A program made the position numbers and the translations under genes. The notes beneath the pieces are model-generated. The model was given only the letters and a program-made list of their open reading frames with translations, did no database searches and was not told the origin of the DNA. Source: Nostoc sp. NIES-4103 (GTDB lineage: Bacteria; Cyanobacteriota; Cyanobacteriia; Cyanobacteriales; Nostocaceae). From it: a stretch of 64,000 nt of DNA. The stretch lies in NCBI RefSeq assembly GCF_002368335.1, contig NZ_AP018288.1:7150371-7214370 (forward strand), read 5' to 3'. Below, in pieces: positions 1 to 9,343 of the stretch. Positions within the stretch are counted from its first letter, which is position 1. Each line of letters starts with the position of its first letter.

Positions 1-417
1 AAACTGCCTAGCACTCGATTGTATGTGGCATAAATTTCTCTACCTGATTCAACATCTAAATATTTGCATTTCACAGCAAATTTCAACCATGTTTGAGTTT
101 CAGCGGCTTCAGCCTCACAATCGTTTAATTTTGCCACAAAAGCTGCTTGATACCGCCTTCTTCGCCAAGCCTCAGCTAGATTTGCACAAACTGACCGAGA
201 TGATCGACGAATCTGATCTGTTAACGCATATTTTTCTTCTACGGGAAATCTTTTCGAGACTTCAAAGATTTGCATAGCAGTATCAAACGCCAAGTAAAGG
301 GGACTGGGGATTGGTGATTAGGGACTGGGTATTGGGATTAAAGCGAAAAAATTCACGAAAGGCTATCCGTTGATACACTTCCAAATCTTCATAACTCTTG
401 ATCAATTCTCTCCCCAT
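1..417 (-). pseudogene. Four-helix-bundle (S23 / 23S rRNA intervening-sequence type) protein, interrupted and cut by the window edge
   Basis: Reading the minus strand, an ATG at 417 begins a short peptide containing LIKSYEDLEVYQ, the usual N-terminus of the S23 family. After codon 370 the frame runs into unrelated sequence and stops. From 293 downward the family resumes in another frame (LAFDTAMQIFEVSK, then DQIRRSSRSVCANLAEAW, AETQTWLKFAVKC) and stays open to the window edge. The family pattern normally joins EVYQ directly to LAFDTAM, so the 76 bp at 294-369 look inserted. Because 76 is not a multiple of three, the product is frameshifted. The role of S23-like proteins in cyanobacteria is unknown to me. 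The missing 3' end lies outside the window. Confidence 0.8.
294..369. repeat. 76-bp insertion in the S23-like gene
   Basis: This segment separates two parts of the S23-like reading frame that fit together without it. It contains the GGGATTGG/GGGACTGGG type of short tandem motif seen in other intergenic spacers here, for example near 39910-39980 and 40458-40503. No clear target duplication was seen. Confidence 0.55.
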
Positions 418-437
418 CCCCTCATCTCCCTCATCCC

Positions 438-3400
438 CTATTTATCCTTAATTTCCTTGGCAGCAGCGGTTATTGGCAATCGCAGATTTTGGTCGTAGAT
501 AAACTCTTTGCTAATTGCTATCTCTAATTTTGGCAAGGTTTCGCTGTTGATAATGCCTTCTTGGCTAGGAACCCGCAATGTGTAGTTACCAACGGGAACT
601 CCATCTAGACGATAAAGGCCAAATTGATCGGTTACAGATGATAAAACGCGTGCGCCAGCAGTATTGATGAGTTCTACTCGCGTTTGTTTCATTGGGTTAC
701 CCAGTGCATCACTGATGCGTCCAGCCAAACCATATTCTGGTCTGACAGGGAAATCTAAACGAGTGATTGCAGCGCCTGCAACTTCTGCCACTATGGTATT
801 TTTAGCGATCGCTAGTTCTATAGGCAACTTGTCTGGATCAAGTTCAACTAAATAGACACCTTCTTGTAAGTTACCAACAAAGAAGTTCCCGGAAGAGTCC
901 GTTTTAGCTGTACTAACTCTGTTGTTGCGACTATCTACAACACGGATATTAGCGCCACCTAAATCAAAGCCTTTGTTTCCTCCTTGTACAACAACTTTTC
1001 CAGAAATTGCACCTTTTTCCTGTCCCAAACCATAAGAACTAGCAGGAGCAAAACTACCTCCAGCAAAAGATAAATCTGATACCAGTAATACAGTCAGGCG
1101 ATCGTCTCCGAATCCTCCTAGAACACTTCTACTTCTCGAAGGAATACCTTGATATTCAACTCTCGCCAGCAAGCCTGGAAGCACCTGCATACTAGCGCCA
1201 ACAATTGGCCCGACATCGCCATCGCTGTAAGCAAGTCCTAAATTCCAACTTAAACTCTTGAGGTCGCGAGCGCTATAACTTACTCTAGTAGAGTAGCGAG
1301 GTTCTAAATCGCCGCCAAATTCGCCGCCAAAAGATAACTGGTAATTTTGGTTGAGGCTATAGGTTAAGTCTGAAGTATATATATCACCAAAGGTATTGAA
1401 AGCTAATCTAGTTGAGCGATTTGGATAATAATAACTACTGAATAAATATCGCCCGTCTAGGTCTGGTCTACCCCTTAAAGATAAACTACTAACGGGATTG
1501 AGAGAAAAAGTAGGTAAAACATAGCTAGCTTTATCACTTTCGTCTTGGCGGTTGCGGGCAAGAAATCCCAGTTGAAAATTATTGCTTAATTTATAATTGG
1601 TTTCTAGGCTATGATTAAAGCGATCGCGTGATTGATTGTCTGAGTTATAGCCAGTAGGAAATAACTGAGAATTACCGAGAATTTGTAATTTATCGAAATT
1701 AATATCTAAATCGGTTGTATAGCCAACTTGACCGCGAGATGTGCCAACACTACTAGCTAGAATTGCTGGATTTGCTAACCGCCAAATGAAACCAGCTTGC
1801 GTCTGTACAGTACCAGGAATTGATTGTACAGATCCTTCAAGAGTTAAGTTCTCAGAAAGACCTTGACGCAATTGATAAAAACCGACTAACTTACCTGATT
1901 CTGAACCTGAATCTTCAAATAAAGAATCTTGAACTAAATTACCACTTATACCCAAACCACCTAGCTGTACATTACCTCCTGCTGCTAGCAACAAATCGGA
2001 AGCATTAATTCGTAAAGAGCGAATTTCAACAGGAACACTGAGATTATTACGATCAAAAACTAATAATTCGATGTCATTATTATTTCCTGTAGGTAAATTG
2101 ACATCAATAAACTCATATATTCCATTCAGTCCAACCTGTTGCTGTGCAACTATAATTCCACTGACTCTTAGCTGTACAAAACTTGCTGGTGGTACTTCAC
2201 CTCTAAAGGTTTGTAAAGGTCGCGATCGTCTAGGTAAAAGTTCAGAGGCACTATACTGTTGTCCAAATCTATCAGTAGGTAAATTACTATAACCAATTTG
2301 TGCGCCTGTTAAATTCATCCCATTTAGTAAGGGATGCAAACCAATCTGTTGCCTACCTACTTGATAGCGAATTTGATTGCTACGTTTATAGAAAAAGTAT
2401 TCCGAAATATCAGGTTGATTAACAAAATTGTTATTAAGTCTAACCCGCCAACTTCCTCCTGCTAGCCTTCCTCCTAGAAGGGTAGAACTACGTAAGTTAG
2501 TATCTCCAGAAGAATTGGTTATTTGTAATTCTTGCCTTAAACTAGATAGCCCACTGATAGGAGGTAGAACTTCAGGTTGTAATGCAGCACCTTGTTGTTG
2601 ACCTTCACTTCCATCACGCCGCCAAGGGATGTCAACAACCAATGCTAAATTAGAAGCATTAAAGTCTAATGTTGTAGATAATTTATCTTTGAGTGCTGCT
2701 TCACTAATATAAGTTATCTCATCAATTTCTTTAAGATTGCTTGCTGCTAAGTCAACAACTCCCAAAGGGGTTTTTAACTTTGTATATCCGTCAATTGTTT
2801 CAACAGTAAAACCAGCAATGTCTGCAAACGCTTGTAAGGGAACTAGAATTGAATTATTTTCAACGCGAATATCTAAACTGCCAACTTCTCTATTATTAAT
2901 AATTACCCCAACGAGTAAATTACCATCTTTTGCTTTGATATTTTGAGTAAGAATAGAGGAACCTGCATCTACAGGTGTAGAACTACTATTACTTTCTAAT
3001 GGTTTAATATCATTGTGAGATTTTGTACTAGCTTCTGAAGGAGATATGGCACTCTTAGTCAGATGTTCTCCTGGTTTTTTGTCATTTTTGGTAACTGATG
3101 AAGCGTCCCCAGTTACCTCTTCTTTTGTTTGACTGCCATTTTTTGAAGCTACTGGAACTTCAGCAATTATATTATCTGTTGAATTAACAAATTCTGATGA
3201 AACTGGTAAATCTGTCTGAGCAGAATTACCAGTAGAAAATTCCGGAAAAAACTCTTCGTTATTACTGGGAGTGGCAATACCTGTTTTTGAGCCTTTTAAC
3301 TGTATTTCTCCACCAATAATATCTAACTTATTTACTTTAGCTGATATCACGTTACCACCATTTTCTAAAATGGTAGCTGTCCCTTTTAATTGCTTAAGCA

Positions 3401-3503
3401 GAGCCAGTTTTTTCTGATTCTCTAAATGTTGATCATCAACCTTTTCTGACTGTAACGGGCTAACAATTGTGGGTGGCGTAGGTGGTACAACTTGATGCAG
3501 CAT
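438..3503 (-). CDS. Fimbrial usher-like outer-membrane protein with C-terminal carboxypeptidase-regulatory-like domains
   Basis: Predicted pore of a chaperone-usher pilus, through which chaperone-bound subunits cross the outer membrane. Roughly residues 1-190 are Ser/Thr/Lys/Asn-rich low complexity. An usher N-terminal-like segment (GVIINNREVGSLDI onward) follows, then a long beta-rich region with barrel-like alternation and plug-like strands (about 330-850). Two Ig-like carboxypeptidase-regulatory domains end the protein (AISGKVVVQGG and YGLAGRISDALGNP starts). The family normally has a cleaved signal peptide, but this frame begins MLHQVVPPTPP with no hydrophobic stretch, and an in-frame TAA lies 7-9 bases upstream. 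It is last in a minus-strand run behind two pilin-like genes and a chaperone, and is separated from the chaperone by 581 bp holding two repeat elements. The function call rests mainly on the chaperone context and the barrel pattern. Confidence 0.72.
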   Translation of the reverse strand: MLHQVVPPTPPTIVSPLQSEKVDDQHLENQKKLALLKQLKGTATILENGGNVISAKVNKLDIIGGEIQLKGSKTGIATPSNNEEFFPEFSTGNSAQTDLPVSSEFVNSTDNIIAEVPVASKNGSQTKEEVTGDASSVTKNDKKPGEHLTKSAISPSEASTKSHNDIKPLESNSSSTPVDAGSSILTQNIKAKDGNLLVGVIINNREVGSLDIRVENNSILVPLQAFADIAGFTVETIDGYTKLKTPLGVVDLAASNLKEIDEITYISEAALKDKLSTTLDFNASNLALVVDIPWRRDGSEGQQQGAALQPEVLPPISGLSSLRQELQITNSSGDTNLRSSTLLGGRLAGGSWRVRLNNNFVNQPDISEYFFYKRSNQIRYQVGRQQIGLHPLLNGMNLTGAQIGYSNLPTDRFGQQYSASELLPRRSRPLQTFRGEVPPASFVQLRVSGIIVAQQQVGLNGIYEFIDVNLPTGNNNDIELLVFDRNNLSVPVEIRSLRINASDLLLAAGGNVQLGGLGISGNLVQDSLFEDSGSESGKLVGFYQLRQGLSENLTLEGSVQSIPGTVQTQAGFIWRLANPAILASSVGTSRGQVGYTTDLDINFDKLQILGNSQLFPTGYNSDNQSRDRFNHSLETNYKLSNNFQLGFLARNRQDESDKASYVLPTFSLNPVSSLSLRGRPDLDGRYLFSSYYYPNRSTRLAFNTFGDIYTSDLTYSLNQNYQLSFGGEFGGDLEPRYSTRVSYSARDLKSLSWNLGLAYSDGDVGPIVGASMQVLPGLLARVEYQGIPSRSRSVLGGFGDDRLTVLLVSDLSFAGGSFAPASSYGLGQEKGAISGKVVVQGGNKGFDLGGANIRVVDSRNNRVSTAKTDSSGNFFVGNLQEGVYLVELDPDKLPIELAIAKNTIVAEVAGAAITRLDFPVRPEYGLAGRISDALGNPMKQTRVELINTAGARVLSSVTDQFGLYRLDGVPVGNYTLRVPSQEGIINSETLPKLEIAISKEFIYDQNLRLPITAAAKEIKDK

Positions 3504-3658
3504 ATTTAATTAAGCAGAAAATTTACATGAAATTGGGTAGTACCCAAATTGGAATATTTTGTATTTTTGGATATTTATGTAACAGTCTTGTGCCAACGGC
3601 TTGAAATCCCAAATCCCAAATTCCAAATTGGTAAGAGTAAGCAAACATTTACTGTTTA

Positions 3659-3802
3659 ACGTGAGTTCGACAAGTGCTGTTTTAACCTCTCCCCCGGCCC
3701 CTCTCCTACAAGGAGAGGGGAGTAAAACCCTTATTTTTTCGTTTCTCCTCCCTCGCCTTTTAGGAGAGGGAGGCCGGGAGGGAGAGGTCATGGAACTCAC
3801 GT
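3659..3802. repeat. MITE, family A, 144 bp, ACGTGAGTTC inverted ends
   Basis: The ends are ACGTGAGTTC and its inverse GAACTCACGT. The interior is itself palindromic and C/G-rich (CTCCC... arms). TGTTTA stands on both sides (3653-3658 and 3803-3808), consistent with a target duplication. A near-identical 144-bp copy lies at 53179-53322 and a longer relative at 12844-13038. Small open frames over it on both strands are by-products of the repeat. Confidence 0.85.
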
Positions 3803-3885
3803 TGTTTAAGATTTTGGCAACAAATAAATTCAGGCGCAGTAAAACATCAACTTCGCCTGAGAAGTTCAGCTACAATTCATTGAGG

Positions 3886-4079
3886 CTCACATCTTGCACC
3901 AGACAATTAAAATCGCAGTTTATCTTGCAGCCGTAAAAACGCTAGTGGCTTTCCACAGAGTACAAAACCCCTCCTAAACCTTTAATCTCCGATAGTCCGC
4001 CGATGGGGACTTGGTATGTTTAGCTGCGACTGTTTAGCTGCGACTTCCATTCGCTTGGTACTCTGGTACAAGATGTGAG
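3886..4079. repeat. 194-bp element with 17-18 bp inverted ends (CTCACATCTTGCACCAGA)
   Basis: The left end CTCACATCTTGCACCAGA is matched at the right by TCTGGTACAAGATGTGAG, one mismatch in 18. Inside is a direct repeat of TTTAGCTGCGACT (about 4019-4045). Pieces of the same end occur at 9617-9633 and, degenerate, near 24758. It lies between the chaperone and usher genes next to the family A MITE. No transposase frame is present. Confidence 0.6.
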
Positions 4080-4084
4080 GAGAG

Positions 4085-4987
4085 CTATTTTTTCTCAAGA
4101 GAATTTCTCTGATTACCAGAAGTTGTAGCAGTAGCTTCTGGAACAAAGAAGGGAATGCCTTGATCGATCTTCAAACCATTCAACTCGCCATTAACATCTA
4201 AGATGTATTTACCAGGTGGTAATTTTTGAGTAATAGGCAACTGGAGGCGACGACGAGTATTAGGTAACACAGGTAATAAGGGTAAAGTTCCTGCACCTAA
4301 TAAATTTTCTGGAAGTTTTTTTCCGGGTTTTTCTAGGTCGTCTATCGGTTTTGTGGCATTAATTCCTGGATATTTGGCAGCAGGCCAAATACCATATTGA
4401 CCTTTTAAGCGCACGTAACCAGTACCTTGGCTGGAAACATCAAATAAGGCTGTTACACCATTAGATTTAGTGTCTACAGTAATTGAATTAAGTACACCAA
4501 CTCGTTTAATGTCTCCTACATAGCCGTAGACAACAACACCTATACGTCCTACTGATTGCAAATTCTTTACTTTCTGATTAGCAGGAGGGATTTCTTCAAA
4601 ATAAATCACAGCGCGATGTTCACCAGGTTTGGGTTGAACTCTGGGACGAATGGCAAAACGTATAGTCTGAGCGCCCCGCCCAGGAACAGTGAATTGAGAT
4701 GGAGAAAAGACAACCCATTGATCCATTGATTCCTCTGTGGGGGGAACCTCTACAAGCTTGTTGTTTTCATCCATCTTCCAAGTCTGGACATAAGCTTTGA
4801 GTTCAACTGGCTCAGAAGACAAGTTGAGTATACGAATTGCTTGTGTACCAGTTTTGCGATTAAGTTCCAGTTCAATTCGGGATGGACTAACGCCAATATT
4901 AAGAGCGTTGGTGCTTGGTATGCCTAGGGCAAATGCGCCTATTAAACTTAGGGCTAAAGTTGTGGCTTTACGAAACATTGTGATCAA
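4085..4987 (-). CDS. Periplasmic pilus chaperone (PapD-like)
   Basis: Predicted to bind pilin subunits in the periplasm and deliver them to the usher. A signal peptide is visible (MFRKATTLALSLIGAFALG, cleavage around STNALN). The mature part opens with the family pattern INIGVSPSRIELE-like strand, then QAIRILNLSSEPVELKAYVQTW, then a VVFSPSQFTVPGRGAQTIRFAI stretch matching the conserved F1-G1 assembly region. About 300 aa, somewhat longer than the typical 230-250 aa, with a Pro-rich tail. An alternative start is the ATG at 4978 (MFRK). It is 42 bp downstream of the second pilin-like gene on the same strand. Confidence 0.82.
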   Translation of the reverse strand: MITMFRKATTLALSLIGAFALGIPSTNALNIGVSPSRIELELNRKTGTQAIRILNLSSEPVELKAYVQTWKMDENNKLVEVPPTEESMDQWVVFSPSQFTVPGRGAQTIRFAIRPRVQPKPGEHRAVIYFEEIPPANQKVKNLQSVGRIGVVVYGYVGDIKRVGVLNSITVDTKSNGVTALFDVSSQGTGYVRLKGQYGIWPAAKYPGINATKPIDDLEKPGKKLPENLLGAGTLPLLPVLPNTRRRLQLPITQKLPPGKYILDVNGELNGLKIDQGIPFFVPEATATTSGNQRNSLEKK

Positions 4988-5029
4988 TTTTTAACTTTTA
5001 TACACTCCTTTTCAAGGGAGTATTAGTAA

Positions 5030-5593
5030 CTAACGTTGATTAACTGTTACATTTAATACACCGCCGTATCCACCTGCAACTCCTGCATTTGCCAGATCGA
5101 ATTGCAAGCGTACACCCCCCTGAACTAAAGCTGTATTGCTGTTTTCATCGCGGGAGATTTCGATAATAGGTAACGGTTCAACAGCAACGCGCACTGTCTG
5201 TTCAGAACGTTCATTGCTGCTAAAGTAGTTAATTTGTCCATTTCCTGCTTTGATTTCATAAGTGGCATAGAGAGAACCCACTTGATCAAGAGGTACTCGC
5301 ATTTGCCAAAGTCCTGGTAATTCACGGGTAATTAGCGTATTAAACTGAGGACGAGCCAGTAACCCTTGCTGAGTCCTCACCGTTTCACTAACGGGAGCAG
5401 GTACGATTTCCCCTAACTGTTGGGGAGGAACGACCACCTGTTGAGGCGTTGAGAGCTGATAAATTTGTGTTGGCTCTGGCAAATTCAAAGATTGGGCCAT
5501 TGCTTCGGGTTGTGGCCAAGCCAGAAGTACCACTAGCATACCCAAGCAATATTTAAGATGATGTTGGTGGCTATTTGCCTGATTGCTGACCAT
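5030..5593 (-). CDS. Secreted pilin-like protein, second subunit candidate
   Basis: A 187-aa protein with an N-terminal hydrophobic segment (YCLGMLVVLLAWP) and a likely cleavage after EAMAQ. The mature part is predicted beta-rich. Its C-terminus (VRLQFDLANAGVAGGYGG, then LNVTV) has the same layout as the C-terminus of the upstream pilin candidate (IEFNLSNASAVGTYTGG, then IKVEA). That suggests both are subunits whose last strands are bound by the chaperone. No cysteine pair was seen. It sits between the pilin and chaperone genes on the same strand. Subunit function is inferred from position and this C-terminal likeness. Confidence 0.65.
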   Translation of the reverse strand: MVSNQANSHQHHLKYCLGMLVVLLAWPQPEAMAQSLNLPEPTQIYQLSTPQQVVVPPQQLGEIVPAPVSETVRTQQGLLARPQFNTLITRELPGLWQMRVPLDQVGSLYATYEIKAGNGQINYFSSNERSEQTVRVAVEPLPIIEISRDENSNTALVQGGVRLQFDLANAGVAGGYGGVLNVTVNQR

Positions 5594-5709
5594 TTGGTTG
5601 CATTTTTCTCAAAATTCTGGCTATACATACACTGTTCTCTTACAGTGAGAAAGGCATCCTGCTTGCCTGAACATGGCAGCAGGCAAGATGCCTGCACAGT
5701 AACTTGAAG

Positions 5710-6291
5710 CTACGGAGCTACTGCTTCAACTTTAATGATACCTCCGGTGTAAGTACCAACTGCACTAGCATTACTCAAGTTAAACTCTATATCTGCACCA
5801 CCAACATAAGGTGTAACTAAACCAGGGGCAGTAGTTGGGTCAGTACCAACTTTGGTGACAGTGGCAATGGTTGCAGTCGCACTATTAGGGCCTGTAAGCG
5901 TAGAGGTAGTGGGTGTCAATGTGACGTTAACGCCATTATCAGGGTTGTTAGACCAAACTGCGTATAACTCAGTCACTTGTTTTGTGACACTGCTCACACC
6001 AGTGAATGGAGTGCTTTGATTGATAGCAGTAGCCCCGGTTGTAATGGCAGGGTCACTCTTATCTTTTCCAACTCCATTTGTTATTACTCCCTGAGTTCCG
6101 GCTAAATCATCTCCAGTAATATCCAAAGAAACTGTGTCGAAAGTCCGCAAGTAGAGTACTTCTGGCACTTTAATTTCAACTTTTACCTCTTGGTCAACCT
6201 GTAACTGGGCCTGGGCTGGTGCTAAGAATAAAGAGCTACCCACAACGGCAGTACCAGTAGCAACAATAATGGCTAGGATGTTATTTTTCAT
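5710..6291 (-). CDS. Pilin-like secreted protein, first gene of the chaperone-usher operon
   Basis: A 193-aa protein with a clear signal peptide (MKNNILAIIVATGTAVVGSS, cleavage after PAQAQ). The mature chain is Thr/Val/Ala-rich and beta-predicted, with no Cys, ending GTYTGGIIKVEAVAP. Low-complexity polar loops and a short C-terminal alternating strand fit a chaperone-usher subunit of the spore-coat-U/archaic type, though I do not recognise a named family. A GAGGAG-like ribosome site lies about 13 bases before the ATG. It leads the run pilin, second subunit, chaperone, usher. Confidence 0.65.
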   Translation of the reverse strand: MKNNILAIIVATGTAVVGSSLFLAPAQAQLQVDQEVKVEIKVPEVLYLRTFDTVSLDITGDDLAGTQGVITNGVGKDKSDPAITTGATAINQSTPFTGVSSVTKQVTELYAVWSNNPDNGVNVTLTPTTSTLTGPNSATATIATVTKVGTDPTTAPGLVTPYVGGADIEFNLSNASAVGTYTGGIIKVEAVAP

Positions 6292-6494
6292 GGTTAAATT
6301 TCGCTCCTCACTGTATTTTTGTGAACTTAGTTACTTGTCAAATTCCCGGCTTTTCTCATTTGGGTCTAAAACTTGAATCTTGCTAATCACTGTTTAAGAG
6401 TGATTTCCCAATGTTCCGAGAGTTGTTTGAGATATAAAGATGCAGTTATGCAAATTGCGGTAATTACTTAAAAGCCTGTAAACATCACCTCCTT

Positions 6495-9215
6495 TCATAA
6501 AACCCATAATTCTGTTCCATTTGTCCCGTTGTTGGCTATAAAGAACAGTTGCGTACCAACGACAGTCAGCTCGCCTGGGTTAGCATCATTGTTTCCAGGA
6601 TTAATGTTGCTCACCCTACGCGTACCTAAAGCTGTGCCGTCACTGCTCCATACTTCTCTACCGTTTGTAGGTTCAGAAGCTACAAAATAGAGCGTGCCAT
6701 TGAAATTAACGAGACTATTGGGAATACTGTTGTTAGGATCTGCACCAGGCCAAATATCTTTAACTAGAACTGTACCGATATCTGTACCGTCACTCTTCCA
6801 TAGTTCTAGTCCTGTAGCGCTGTCATAAGTTGTAAAGTAGAGAGTATTACCGACAGCAGTCAGATTAAGTGGGCCAAAACCGATATTTGGAGCTGCATTC
6901 AAGTCATTTTTGACTCGCCCTACACCATTACTATCAACCTTCCATAGTTCCTGGTTTTTGTCATTGTTGCTATCTGTGACGAAATATAAGGTATTGCCTA
7001 CGACAGTGAGTTGGCTTGGGCCAAAACCACCCGTACCTGGGGTAATGTCTTGCACAAGATTAGTTCCCGCTGCTGTCCCGTCACTCTTCCATAGCTCAAT
7101 GCCATTAATACCGTCATCAGCAGTGAAGTAGAGGCTGTTATTAAAAACAGTGAGTTTGCTGGGAGTTGAACTCGACCCACCGATTTTAATGTCTTTGACA
7201 AGAGTTGTTCCGGCTGCGGTGCCATTGCTTGACCACAATTCAAAACCGTTATTACCATCATTAGCAGTGAAATAAAGTTTGCCGTTAAATGCAATGAGGT
7301 TATTGGGGTTTGAATCTGTGGAACCTGAGTAGATATCTTTAACTAAACTTACTGTTGTGCCATCATAAACCCACAGTTCATTGCCCTTGATACCGTTATT
7401 GGCAGAGAAGAAAGCTTTGCTACCAAGTATGGTGATATTGCTGGGGTCGGAATTGGCAGAACCAGAATTGATATCACTCACTAGTGTGGCTGTGGTGCCA
7501 TCGTAAACCCATAGTTCCCTACCGTTGATACCATCGTTAGCACTGAAGAGTAACTTATTACCAAAAACTGTAAGGTTTTCTGGGTTAAAACTACCAGGAT
7601 TAATATTAGTGACTTTAGCTGTACCCGCTAGAGAGCCGTCACTCTTCCACAGTTGGATACCATTGACACCATCATTGGCAGTAAAATACAAAGTGTTACC
7701 CAGAGCCGTCAGATTGTTAGGTTTGGAAGTATCTGAGCCTGGTTTAATTTCTAGCATCTCGGTTTGAATCTGGGCAGACAAACTCAGATTGTAGAAAGTC
7801 TCAGCAGTGTTAACAGACTTAATACGAAGGTAATAAGTACCTGCTGCTAGAGTGGTGTTGATATTCTCGGTGGTATTCCCCATCAGGGTGGAACTTTGAA
7901 GTGAGATGCCATTGCTGTTGAGCAAGTCTACATCGGCATTATCAGAGAGTTCGCTGAGGGTCAGATTGAAAGTACTTTTATGACTCACATTGAAACTGTA
8001 ATAGTCGTTAGCGTCGATACTGCCAACAAAATCGTTAAAGTTTAGAGAATCATTCAGCGTGCCAATATTTTTAGCTGTGGCTCGCGTGTTTGGTGCTATA
8101 TCTGGGCCAATAGCTTCAGCAGAAACGCTCAGTTCGTAGTTGGTGGCGGCACCAGAAACAGAATACACCTGAATATAGTATGTACCTGCATTCAAGCTGC
8201 GTCGGATAGTATCTACAGCAGTACCAGTCAGAATAGAACTAACTATTGAGCCGCCACTACTGTTAACTAGTTGGACATTGGCGTTTCCTGGTTGGGGTGT
8301 TAATTTCAGGTCAATTAAGGCGCTTGATGTTAAATCGAAGCGGTAATAATCTTTATTGTCAACGCTATTTACATAGTCTGTGAATTCGGTAGTAGTGAAG
8401 TTTAAAGTGTTGATATTGCGAGCTTCTGCCAGGGTGTTTCCTGCGTTGTCGGCTGGGTCTGGGTTAAAGGAAACCTGCAAGTTGTAATTAGTTGAACTTG
8501 TTGCACCAGGAAACACTCGAACGTAGTAAGTACCACTAGCAAGGCTAGTACTAATCGATTCTGGATTAGTATCTGGTTGAAGAGAATCGGCAATTTTTAT
8601 GCCTGAGCTATTGAGCAATTCTACATTGGCATTGCCGTCTAGACCATCTAAGGCCAAGCTGAATGTTCCATTACTAGCTATGTTGAATAAGTAGTAGTCA
8701 TTGTCGTCGAGGATGACACCTCTATTGCCAACATAATCATTAGTGCTGTAGCTGTTGGTTAAAGTGCCAATACTGAATGCTTGTGCTAGTTGGTCGTCAC
8801 CAGCTTTATTTGTGGTAATTGGATTAGCTGAGAGGCTGAGGTTGTAATTAGTGCTTGCACTATTTACAGAGCCAACGCGAACATAATAAATACCTGGGTT
8901 GAGGCTACGAGTTATTAATTCTGGTGCTGCACCGCTAACATTGGCAGTTTGAAGAGTAGTACCAGCTTCGTTAAAAACTGTCAAACTTGCATTATCAGTT
9001 AACCCATCTAATCTCAGCCTTACTACTTCGGGGTTGCTGCTACTTGCACCAATGCGAAATTTGTAATAATCACTAGTATCAGTACTGCTAACGGAGTCCT
9101 GAAAAATATTTGGGGCACTGCTGAGGGAGCCATTAATATATGATGCAGATGTAGTATCTAAAGCTGTTAATCTGCTACTTCCTGGATCTGGAAATCCTGA
9201 ATAAGGTGATGGCAT
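6495..9215 (-). CDS. Large repeat protein: PPC domains followed by ELWxxDGT repeats
   Basis: The 906 residues divide in two. The first ~480 hold four pre-peptidase C-terminal (PPC) domains, each with the DYYxF core and a late LxxGTYYxRV strand (DYYKFRIG, DNDYYLFNI, DYYRFDL, DYYSFNV). The rest is an ELWxxDGT array of about nine units at roughly 46-48 residue spacing (ELWKSDGTAAGT, ELWVYDGTTA, EVWSSDGTALGT), each unit with an LYFTANDG strand. This is a beta-propeller-like surface architecture. No protease domain and no classical signal peptide is present, so secretion may be by type I or another route. It is upstream of the pilin operon on the same strand with a 203-bp gap; a functional link is not shown. 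Confidence 0.85.
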   Translation of the reverse strand: MPSPYSGFPDPGSSRLTALDTTSASYINGSLSSAPNIFQDSVSSTDTSDYYKFRIGASSSNPEVVRLRLDGLTDNASLTVFNEAGTTLQTANVSGAAPELITRSLNPGIYYVRVGSVNSASTNYNLSLSANPITTNKAGDDQLAQAFSIGTLTNSYSTNDYVGNRGVILDDNDYYLFNIASNGTFSLALDGLDGNANVELLNSSGIKIADSLQPDTNPESISTSLASGTYYVRVFPGATSSTNYNLQVSFNPDPADNAGNTLAEARNINTLNFTTTEFTDYVNSVDNKDYYRFDLTSSALIDLKLTPQPGNANVQLVNSSGGSIVSSILTGTAVDTIRRSLNAGTYYIQVYSVSGAATNYELSVSAEAIGPDIAPNTRATAKNIGTLNDSLNFNDFVGSIDANDYYSFNVSHKSTFNLTLSELSDNADVDLLNSNGISLQSSTLMGNTTENINTTLAAGTYYLRIKSVNTAETFYNLSLSAQIQTEMLEIKPGSDTSKPNNLTALGNTLYFTANDGVNGIQLWKSDGSLAGTAKVTNINPGSFNPENLTVFGNKLLFSANDGINGRELWVYDGTTATLVSDINSGSANSDPSNITILGSKAFFSANNGIKGNELWVYDGTTVSLVKDIYSGSTDSNPNNLIAFNGKLYFTANDGNNGFELWSSNGTAAGTTLVKDIKIGGSSSTPSKLTVFNNSLYFTADDGINGIELWKSDGTAAGTNLVQDITPGTGGFGPSQLTVVGNTLYFVTDSNNDKNQELWKVDSNGVGRVKNDLNAAPNIGFGPLNLTAVGNTLYFTTYDSATGLELWKSDGTDIGTVLVKDIWPGADPNNSIPNSLVNFNGTLYFVASEPTNGREVWSSDGTALGTRRVSNINPGNNDANPGELTVVGTQLFFIANNGTNGTELWVL

Positions 9216-9343
9216 AGTTTTTTCTCTAAAACTTCAGCGGTGATGAACATTGCAAGTTACTGATAGTGCGGGTAGAAAAACTCAATGCTATTAATCAGCC
9301 AAAATTTACTGTTACTTCTGTCAAAGGCTTAGTTGATTGTGTT

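Noticed and set aside
23..277. 84-codon plus-strand frame
   Set aside because: It is the antisense shadow of the S23-like pseudogene, which has a recognisable protein pattern on the minus strand.
3510..3936. Two frames of about 100 codons on opposite strands
   Set aside because: Both are made from the family A MITE and its flanks; the same peptide reappears at 53096-53320 from the second copy.
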